Origin: Dehalococcoidia bacterium
Lineage (GTDB): Bacteria; Chloroflexota; Dehalococcoidia; UBA3495
Reading direction: 5' to 3'
Length of the DNA: 7,539 bases
Assembly: GCA_002730485.1 (NCBI GenBank)
Contig: PCAH01000201.1
Span: forward strand, 1-7,539
Part shown: piece by piece, positions 1-5,202 of the stretch
Numbering within the stretch: position 1 is the first letter of the stretch
Layout of the letters: each line of letters begins with the position of its first letter
Notes under the pieces: model-generated
Database searches by the model: none
The model's input: the letters and a program-made list of their open reading frames with translations, nothing else
What the model was told of the DNA's origin: nothing
Program-made: the position numbers and the translations under genes

Positions 1-467
1 GCGGCGATCGGCGCCATGACCGCGAGGCCTCCCAGGGCCGTTAGGATGCCTCGGCCGCCTTTGAATTGCAGGAACACAGGCCAGTTGTGACCCACCAACA
101 CTATGAGGGCGGCGGTTACCTCAGCTGCGGTGGTCCCAATGACTACTTTTGCTAGAATCACTGAGACCATTCCCTTAGCAATGTCCAAGGCCAGCACCAC
201 TGCGGCTGATTTCACCCCGCCGGTGCGCAGCACGTTGGACATTCCAGTTCGTCCGCTGCCGAATTCTCTAACATCAACGCCCATCTTCCACTGCAACAGC
301 ATATAACCCCAGGAAATGGAGCCGAGCAGGTATGCCAAGGGCATCACAACGCTGTATTGGGCTGATTCCGGTTGGTCTTCCATGGTCAACAGGACCACGA
401 CCACGCCCGCAATGATAATGGGGACGGCTATCGCCTGAGTGATGATAGATGTTGGCAGTCTATTCAT
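1..467 (-). CDS. plsY: Acyl-phosphate:glycerol-3-phosphate acyltransferase PlsY, 5' part (C-terminus outside window)
   Basis: The first 155 codons of an integral membrane enzyme that moves an acyl group from acyl-phosphate to glycerol-3-phosphate, the first acylation of phospholipid synthesis. Seen in the translation: the AYLLGSI block (residues 45-51), VDVREFGSG (64-72) leading into the glycerol-phosphate loop, NVLRTGG (78-84), GHNWPVF (126-132) and FKGGRG (135-140) followed by TALG. These are the PlsY signature segments in the right order and spacing, separated by hydrophobic stretches. Oddities: family GSIPFG reads GSISWG, and GSGNxGATN reads GSGRTGMSN. The ATG at 467 adds about 41 residues with an extra hydrophobic segment (8-28) before the usual family start. 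Met42 (nt 344-342) would give the canonical N-terminus. No Shine-Dalgarno site decides between them. It lies 79 nt after der on the same strand, a neighbourhood I know from other bacteria. PlsY identity is firm; the exact start is not. Confidence 0.9.
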   Translation of the reverse strand, partial: MNRLPTSIITQAIAVPIIIAGVVVVLLTMEDQPESAQYSVVMPLAYLLGSISWGYMLLQWKMGVDVREFGSGRTGMSNVLRTGGVKSAAVVLALDIAKGMVSVILAKVVIGTTAAEVTAALIVLVGHNWPVFLQFKGGRGILTALGGLAVMAPIA

Positions 468-546
468 TTTATGAAAGCGGGTAATCACCGGCGCTGGAAT
501 GGAGACAGGTCGGATTAGGGGTCATTCTAGCCGAATAGTCGGAAAA

Positions 547-1941
547 CTACCTTTCTCTGAAGAGCAGTTTCAGGTGAGTGCGGTCAAATCCAAATGTATC
601 GCGAATCTTGTTCTCAAGGTAGCGCTGGTAGGTGTAGTGCACCAATTGAGGATTGTTGACCGTGAAAAGGAAGGTGGGTGGGTTGATCCCTACCTGTTGC
701 ACCCGGTTGATCTGGACTCGCTGACCACGGTGTTTCCTGACCACTGGCGGCATGTGTTCAGCCATGGCGTCGGCCAGCATGAATTGGAGATCTCTAGACC
801 TAACCAACCTCATCCGTTCCGTCCAGAGATCCTGGGCCGTATCCATCAAGGTCTTTATGCCCTCGCCCTCTAGCGCCGATGTGAACAGTATGGGCACGTA
901 GGGCATGAAGTGGAGTCTTTCTCGGACGGCGGCGGCGGCACGATAGCGCGCGCCGACTCCCTGATCGGCATACAGGTCCCACTTGTTGATGACCACGACC
1001 AGGCCTTTGCAGATCTCCCAGGCCAGCCCGGCGATGTGAGCGTCCTGTCCAGTGCCCAATTCCGAGGCATCAGTCACCAGGATCGTGATATCGCTTCGGT
1101 TGACCGCGCCGACAGCCCGAATCACGCTATATTTCTCGATCCCTTTGGCCACCTGGCCCGGACGTCGTATTCCAGCGGTGTCGATCACCACCACATCGCG
1201 GTTGTCGTAGGTGATTGCCGTGTCCAACGCATCTCTGGTGGTACCGGCCACGTCGCTCACGATGGACCGTTCTTCACCTAGAATTGCGTTCAACAGGCTG
1301 GATTTCCCCACATTCGTGCGGCCGACGATGGCCAGGTTCAGAGCCCCTTGTTCGTAAGTTGGCGTTTGCTCATCCAGTGGGCTGAGATCATCCTCTGGTC
1401 CCAACGGGTCGGGTTCCATGTGCTCGGTCACCCGTTCCATCAGGCTGTGGATCCCATAATTGTGGAACGCGCTGATGGGTTCTGGGTCGCCCATGCCAAG
1501 GGCATAGAATTCCGGCGCACCAAACTCTCTGAGGTCGTTGTCGACCTTATTCACGGCGAGTACAACGGGTTTCTTGGTGTAGCGCAGCAACTCAGCAGCG
1601 GCGGTGTCAGAGTGGGTCAGGCCGTCCACGACGTCGGTCATAAAGATGATTACATCGGCGTCGGCGATGGCCATCTCAGCCTGTTCCTGGACCAACTGCC
1701 TGATGACGCCCTCAGGGTCAGATTCCAGCCCGCCGGTATCTAGCAGTATGAAATGGAAGTCATCCCACCAGGCATCCGCCATCAAACGGTCACGGGTGGT
1801 GCCCGCAACGTCGCTTACGATGGCTTGTCTGCGGCCAACGATGCGGTTGAAGAGAGATGATTTGCCCACGTTTGGTCGGCCGATGATTGCGACTAAGGGA
1901 ATTGCCAAATCAACACCAATATCCGGTTTGGTTCCTTCCAA
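547..1941 (-). CDS. der: Ribosome-assembly double GTPase Der (EngA)
   Basis: An essential tandem GTPase that acts in maturation of the 50S ribosomal subunit. The 464-residue reading has all expected parts. First G domain: GRPNVGKS at 21-28, TTRD at 48-51, DTGG at 68-71, NKVD at 131-134. An acidic linker follows at about 175-198. Second G domain: GRTNVGKS at 207-214, TTRD at 234-237, DTAG at 254-257, NKWD at 319-322, TSAL at 354-357. A KH-like RNA-binding domain occupies about 375-464. Length is normal for the family. The second P-loop has Thr where Pro is usual. The start is uncertain. The longest reading begins at a TTG at 1941, just after an in-frame stop. The TTG at 1908 would give an N-terminus reading MAIPLVAIIG, which fits the family better but has only a weak upstream GGTG. 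It follows argF by 33 nt and precedes plsY, so it is probably cotranscribed with both. Confidence 0.96.
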   Translation of the reverse strand: MEGTKPDIGVDLAIPLVAIIGRPNVGKSSLFNRIVGRRQAIVSDVAGTTRDRLMADAWWDDFHFILLDTGGLESDPEGVIRQLVQEQAEMAIADADVIIFMTDVVDGLTHSDTAAAELLRYTKKPVVLAVNKVDNDLREFGAPEFYALGMGDPEPISAFHNYGIHSLMERVTEHMEPDPLGPEDDLSPLDEQTPTYEQGALNLAIVGRTNVGKSSLLNAILGEERSIVSDVAGTTRDALDTAITYDNRDVVVIDTAGIRRPGQVAKGIEKYSVIRAVGAVNRSDITILVTDASELGTGQDAHIAGLAWEICKGLVVVINKWDLYADQGVGARYRAAAAVRERLHFMPYVPILFTSALEGEGIKTLMDTAQDLWTERMRLVRSRDLQFMLADAMAEHMPPVVRKHRGQRVQINRVQQVGINPPTFLFTVNNPQLVHYTYQRYLENKIRDTFGFDRTHLKLLFRER

Positions 1942-1974
1942 GGATTGCTATTCTTGGACGACGCCACAATTTGC

Positions 1975-2907
1975 TCAGTTTCCAGAGAGTAAGAATTCCA
2001 TGATCGTTTTTTGTGCGTGCAGTCGGTTATGCGCCTGCGGGAATGCCACCGATTGGGGGTGTTCCAGCATGCCTGGCGATACTTCCTCACCGTAATGAGC
2101 CGGCATGTCGTGCATGAACAGCGCTCCATCGTTGGCCAAATGCATCAGTTCCGGGTTTACGGTATAGCCTTCAAAGGCCACCTGACGGGCCCTGGTCTCA
2201 TCTTCTTGCCCCATGCTGGCCCAAACGTCCGTATACACCACATCGGCTCCCACTACCGCCTCTTGGGGGCTGGTGACTGTCCTCACCTGGACTGGCGGGC
2301 CGCCTGATGGCGCACGGGAGAGCCCTTTTTTCATTGACTCTTCATCAAGTGTATACCCTTGAGGCGTTGCGCTGGTGAAATTCATCCCCACAGCAGGCGC
2401 CGCAAGACAAAGACTCCTGGCAACGTTGTTGCCGTCTCCCACGTAGGTCAGACTCAGTCCGTCCAAGGTGTCTTTGTGTTCATAGACGGTGAGCAGGTCT
2501 GCCATGACCTGGCAGGGGTGCTCCACGTCTGAAAGTGCGTTTATGACTGGCACGCTGGCGTATTTGGCCAGATCTTCGATAATCTCATGATTGGAGATTC
2601 GGGCCACAATCAGATCCACGTAGCCGGAGAGCACGTTGGCTATGTCTGACACAGGCTCCCGACGGCCCAGGCCTACTTCCTGCTCACCTAGGAAGACCGA
2701 GTATCCGCCCAGTTCTTGGATTCCGACCTGGAAGCTCACCCTGGTGCGAAGAGAAGGTTTATCAAACAGAATGGCGACGGATTTTCCGGCCAAAGATGTA
2801 TTGTGACCCTTCGGCTGCAGCTTTCTATCCCTTGCTCTTTTTAGCAGGGCTAAAGTCTCATCGGGCGTTATATCGGTAACAGAGAGAAAATCTCTTTTGG
2901 TCGGCAT
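1975..2907 (-). CDS. argF: Ornithine carbamoyltransferase, with altered HCLP motif
   Basis: A cytosolic arginine-biosynthesis enzyme that joins carbamoyl phosphate and ornithine to make citrulline. The 310-residue length is normal. Carbamoyl-phosphate site: SLRTR at 52-56, Arg104 in VARIS, HPCQ at 130-133. Ornithine-site elements: GDGNNVA at 157-163, DVWASMG at 227-233, and NRLHAQK at 294-300. The DxxxSMG loop favours ornithine over aspartate or acetylornithine. The oddity is the signature HCLPAHRGEE, which reads HDMPAHYGEE at 266-275: the conserved substrate-binding Cys is Asp267, and an Arg is Tyr272. The rest is intact, so I read it as a functional but divergent OTCase. Altered substrate use cannot be excluded. 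The ATG at 2907 has AGGGA six bases upstream. The gene heads the probable argF-der-plsY operon and is divergent from the thioesterase gene. Confidence 0.93.
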   Translation of the reverse strand: MPTKRDFLSVTDITPDETLALLKRARDRKLQPKGHNTSLAGKSVAILFDKPSLRTRVSFQVGIQELGGYSVFLGEQEVGLGRREPVSDIANVLSGYVDLIVARISNHEIIEDLAKYASVPVINALSDVEHPCQVMADLLTVYEHKDTLDGLSLTYVGDGNNVARSLCLAAPAVGMNFTSATPQGYTLDEESMKKGLSRAPSGGPPVQVRTVTSPQEAVVGADVVYTDVWASMGQEDETRARQVAFEGYTVNPELMHLANDGALFMHDMPAHYGEEVSPGMLEHPQSVAFPQAHNRLHAQKTIMEFLLSGN

Positions 2908-2989
2908 GTTAGGTCCCTAGGGCTGAGGGCATGTGTCTGCACTCGTGAATCGATTGCTTTTGGTGGGTAATTCAAAAATTACTACTAAT

Positions 2990-3018
2990 ATTATAGGCGT
3001 TGCGGGATGCGGTTAAAA
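2990..3018 (-). promoter_or_regulatory. Probable argF promoter
   Basis: Read on the minus strand, a perfect TATAAT (2995-2990) stands 17 nt from a weak -35 element TTTTAA (3018-3013). Transcription would start near 2983, giving a leader of about 75 nt before the argF ATG. The perfect -10 and the exact spacing support it. The -35 is poor, which suggests help from an activator or low basal activity. The inverted repeat at 3009-3022 covers this -35. Confidence 0.5.
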
Positions 3019-3022
3019 CCGC
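3009..3022. repeat. Inverted repeat GCGGTT-AA-AACCGC, candidate operator between divergent genes
   Basis: Perfect 6-nt arms around a 2-nt centre. It covers the -35 of the proposed argF promoter and lies about 8 nt before the -35 proposed for the plus-strand thioesterase gene. A dimeric regulator bound here could affect both directions. It does not look like the AT-rich ARG box of ArgR, so no regulator is named. Confidence 0.4.
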
Positions 3023-3029
3023 CCAGAGT

Positions 3030-3068
3030 TTGACTGTGGATTGCGCCTGACGGACTATCTGCTATTAT
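3030..3068 (+). promoter_or_regulatory. Possible promoter for the thioesterase gene
   Basis: Two overlapping readings exist. The first is TTGACT (3030-3035) with GACTAT (3053-3058) at 17 nt. The second is TTGCGC (3041-3046) with TATTAT (3063-3068) at 16 nt. Each has one good and one weak hexamer. Either would give a leader of about 80-95 nt before the ATG at 3158. The position is sensible but the match is only moderate. Confidence 0.35.
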
Positions 3069-3157
3069 GTGTGGGCGCACGTCCCATCGTGTTGATTGAC
3101 TGAGTGCGTGGTGAGACTGGAAATCGGTCTCCAATGAGTTAACGGAGGGCACATAGC

Positions 3158-3511
3158 ATGGCTAGCGCCAGTATCAATATTGGCCTCAAGGGCCAAAAAC
3201 AAACTCTGGTTTGTGATCATAATGTGGCGGGCCACGTGGGAAAATTCAGCACTCCCTCCATGATTCAGCTCATGGAACAGGCTGCCTCGGCGGCCACCAA
3301 CGATCACCTGGAAGACGGGCAGGTCTCGGTCGGGATAGAGGTCAACATACGTCACCTGGCCGGAGCTGATATCGGCTCGACCATCATCGCCCACGCCGAG
3401 TTGATCGAGATCGATCGCAACCGGCTTACCTTTAACGTGGAAGCCTATGATGCCGAAACAAAGATTGGTGATGGCACCCACAAAAGGGCGATCATCACTC
3501 CTCGCGGTTGA
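3158..3511 (+). CDS. Hotdog-fold thioesterase, fluoroacetyl-CoA thioesterase (FlK)-like
   Basis: A 117-residue single-domain protein of the FlK-like hotdog thioesterase family, predicted to hydrolyse a small acyl-CoA in the cytosol. Seen: an opening NIGLKGQ, then FSTPSMIQLMEQAA (30-43), VSVGIEVNIRHLAGADIG (56-73), FNVEAYD near 92-98 and GDGTHKRAI near the end, the usual landmarks of the family. Thr32, Glu40 and His66 are spaced 8 and 26 residues apart. The catalytic Thr42, Glu50 and His76 of Streptomyces cattleya FlK have the same spacing, so the active site appears intact. Family members are widespread and most do not act on fluoroacetyl-CoA, so the substrate is unknown. The ATG at 3158 has GGAGGG (3144-3149) eight bases upstream, a strong ribosome site. 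The pentapeptide-TIR gene follows after 92 nt on the same strand, so cotranscription is possible. Confidence 0.85.
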   Translation: MASASINIGLKGQKQTLVCDHNVAGHVGKFSTPSMIQLMEQAASAATNDHLEDGQVSVGIEVNIRHLAGADIGSTIIAHAELIEIDRNRLTFNVEAYDAETKIGDGTHKRAIITPRG

Positions 3512-3560
3512 TCAAACACACTACAAAATAATAGTGACTGGCGGCTTACTGCTGGTCAAC

Positions 3561-3575
3561 AGGCCGATCCGGCCT
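3561..3575. repeat. Short inverted repeat AGGCCG-ATC-CGGCCT
   Basis: Perfect 6-nt GC-rich arms with a 3-nt loop in the 92-nt gap between the thioesterase and pentapeptide-TIR genes. No T-tract follows on either strand, so it is not a standard terminator. It could be an mRNA hairpin that changes expression between the two genes, or a small operator. Confidence 0.3.
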
Positions 3576-3603
3576 AAACAAATCTGGTCTGGAGCAAGAA
3601 AAC

Positions 3604-4872
3604 ATGGCGAATATGGAGCATGTTCAACTCGTTAAGCGAGGCCGCGACCACGTGGCGCGCTGGCGGACAGCCAACCCCGATGAGAACCTTGATCTGAACG
3701 CAGCGTATATGAGCTACGTTCGAGCGCCCCAGGTAGACATCAGTGGCGCAGACGTAAGGGACTCTGACTTGATGGGTGCGGTCCTCCAGCGGGCCAACCT
3801 GTCCGGTTGCTTTATGAATCCCTGCCATCTCTACCACGCCAACCTCAGAGAAACCAACATGACTAGGGCGCGGCTGAACGGCGCGAACCTGCGCGGAGCC
3901 GACCTCCGAGGTGCCGACCTGACCGGTGCGGACCTTGACCGGGCGGTTTTGTCTGAAGCCAACTTGACCGGCGCAAAACTGGTCAATGCCAACCTTTCCC
4001 GGGCCAACCTTTCTGGGGCAGACCTGACAGACGCGGACCTGACGGGTGCGAGTCTTTCCGGCGCTTCAGTGGTACGGGCGAATATGACCAACACCAAATG
4101 TACCGACAGCGACTTCTATCAGACCCAGTTCTGGAGTGTGGATTTTTCGGGGACTGACATGACCGGCAGCCTGTTCGGTTATTCGATCTTCCAAGACTGC
4201 GATATGAGCGGCATCATCGGGCTAGACCAAGTCCGTCATGACTGCCCAAGCACCGTTGGACTGGATTCGGTGTTCCAATCCCACGGCCAGATTCCTGAGT
4301 CGTTCCTGCTCGGCGCGGGACTTCCCCAGGCCGCACTCAGCTTCATGGACCCGGCCAAATCTGATTCAACCAGCCTCAGAGAGGTCTATATCGCCTGTGT
4401 GGATGAGGACGAAGCGATAGCCACGAAATTGCGCGATGACCTGCGGGCTCAGGGCGTGCGTTGTTGGGTCTTCTCCCAGTTGGTACGCGGCAGTGCTCTG
4501 GTGGATCGGCACAGCGCGTCCGACCAAGAGGAGATTGAGCGCTGGATCCGTGATTACGACAAGATGGTTATCTTGGGCAATGCTGTTTCATTGGAGGCGG
4601 AGACGTTGTTGAACGACATCACCGCAGCCAAGCAAATGCAGATCACCACCGAGGGGTGGGCGATGTTCCTCGGCGCCACCGATGACACACTGGTGGAGCC
4701 GAAGGCCCGTTTCGCCCGCAACCTGGCGGCCGAACACGTAGTGTTTGATTTCCGGGCTGGGGATGCGGCGACCTACCAACAAGAGGTTGAGCGCATGGCT
4801 GAAGCCCTGAAGCAGGACCAGCCGGCCAGCGCCGGAGTTCCGGTCTCGGACATCAGCGTCGATCAGCTCTAA
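3604..4872 (+). CDS. Pentapeptide-repeat protein fused to a divergent TIR-like domain
   Basis: A 422-residue soluble protein with no signal peptide or membrane segment. After a 45-residue N-terminal part come 32 uninterrupted pentapeptide repeats. Their central residues (Leu, Met or Phe, less often Val, Ile or Cys) fall every fifth position from 46 to 201, which predicts about eight coils of a right-handed quadrilateral beta-helix. The core repeats are of the A(D/N)LxG type. A linker (205-256) leads to a TIR-like domain: strand VYIACV (261-266), EDEAIATKLRDDLRAQGVRCW (268-288, helix then strand), YDKMVILG (318-325), helix 330-343, WAMFLGATDD (352-361), and a final helix near 390-403. The usual SYS after the first strand and the Trp before the catalytic Glu are missing. 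Glu331 or Glu333 could be the NADase Glu. Its role is unknown; sensing or scaffold plus effector is possible. A weak GGAG (3591-3594) precedes the ATG, and a strong terminator follows. Confidence 0.85.
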   Translation: MANMEHVQLVKRGRDHVARWRTANPDENLDLNAAYMSYVRAPQVDISGADVRDSDLMGAVLQRANLSGCFMNPCHLYHANLRETNMTRARLNGANLRGADLRGADLTGADLDRAVLSEANLTGAKLVNANLSRANLSGADLTDADLTGASLSGASVVRANMTNTKCTDSDFYQTQFWSVDFSGTDMTGSLFGYSIFQDCDMSGIIGLDQVRHDCPSTVGLDSVFQSHGQIPESFLLGAGLPQAALSFMDPAKSDSTSLREVYIACVDEDEAIATKLRDDLRAQGVRCWVFSQLVRGSALVDRHSASDQEEIERWIRDYDKMVILGNAVSLEAETLLNDITAAKQMQITTEGWAMFLGATDDTLVEPKARFARNLAAEHVVFDFRAGDAATYQQEVERMAEALKQDQPASAGVPVSDISVDQL

Positions 4873-4900
4873 GCACCCCTAAATTTCTCAGAGGTATGAC

Positions 4901-4940
4901 AAAAGGGGCAGGAGATTATCTCCTGCCCCTTTTCTTTTTG
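4901..4940 (+). terminator. Intrinsic terminator after the pentapeptide-TIR gene
   Basis: A perfect 16-nt inverted repeat (4901-4916 with 4918-4933), with AAAAGGGGCAGGAGAT as its left arm. It folds into a very stable stem with a tight loop, followed by TTTTCTTTTTG. It begins 28 nt after the stop codon at 4872. The A-tract on the left side could let it act weakly on the other strand as well. Confidence 0.93.
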
Positions 4941-4982
4941 CTCAACCATGAGACTTTACTAAAACCGGACAAACCTCTCCAA

Positions 4983-5084
4983 GGCTTGCCACCCTGAGAG
5001 AAGTGAAGGGTCTCGTTGTTCTTGCGCAGTGTGTTCTCATGAGAAAAGAGATTCTTCAGCTGCGACCTCAGAATGACGGGTGGG
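4983..5084. repeat. Non-coding hairpin repeat element (REP/MITE-like)
   Basis: The main content of the 4873-5202 gene-free stretch besides the two terminators. The left half contains ACCCT (4991-4995) paired with AGGGT (5007-5011). The right half contains ATTCT (5051-5055) paired with AGAAT (5070-5074). A perfect 12-nt palindrome TTCTCATGAGAA (5034-5045) lies between them. The left half (CACCCTGAGAGAAG, then TGAAGGGTCTC) resembles the reverse complement of the right half (GTCATTCTGAGGTCGCAG, then CTGAAGAATCTCT), so the whole is an imperfect inverted repeat. From memory, similar sequences recur between genes in Chloroflexota and other bacteria, but I cannot check copy number here. There is no open reading frame or transposase. 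Borders are approximate. Confidence 0.6.
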
Positions 5085-5136
5085 GTGGATGGTGAGGTGT
5101 GATGCTAGGTAGGGGTTGAATGACTAGTCCATAAAG

Positions 5137-5173
5137 AAAAAAGACCGTCCCGATAACTCGGGACGGTCTTTTT
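5137..5173 (-). terminator. Bidirectional terminator downstream of the RdhA-like gene
   Basis: Perfect 16-nt arms (5138-5153 and 5158-5173) around the loop TAAC. The stem core is GACCGTCCCGA, with an A-tract on one side and a T-tract on the other. On the minus strand it ends in TTTTTTCTTTAT and lies about 30 nt after the RdhA-like stop at 5203. The T-tract on the plus strand means it can also stop readthrough from the opposite side. Confidence 0.92.
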
Positions 5174-5202
5174 GTTACCTACAGTTAGGTGGATACGGTT
5201 GA

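Noticed and set aside
1348..2095. Two long plus-strand open frames over der and the end of argF
   Set aside because: They are shadows of strongly conserved genes on the minus strand, with no family resemblance.
3100..3137. GAGAC/GTCTC inverted repeat in the thioesterase leader as a riboswitch
   Set aside because: The arms are only 5 nt with a 9-nt loop and no known riboswitch core is visible.
3065..3481. A 138-codon open frame on the minus strand opposite the thioesterase gene
   Set aside because: It is antisense to a gene with strong family motifs and a good ribosome site. Its translation shows no recognisable domain, and it would overlap the proposed plus-strand promoter.
3561..3575. Hairpin considered as a terminator between the thioesterase and TIR genes
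   Set aside because: The stem is only 6 nt and no T-tract follows on either strand, so it is listed only as an inverted repeat.
3874..4080. Apparent tandem DNA repeat of about 15 nt
   Set aside because: It follows from the pentapeptide code (Ala-Asp/Asn-Leu-x-Gly); copies vary at third positions, as in a coding repeat, and there are no spacers as in a CRISPR array.
3831..4097. An Arg/Ala/Ser/Pro-rich minus-strand open frame opposite the pentapeptide repeats
   Set aside because: Its repetitive composition is a by-product of the repeated codons on the plus strand.
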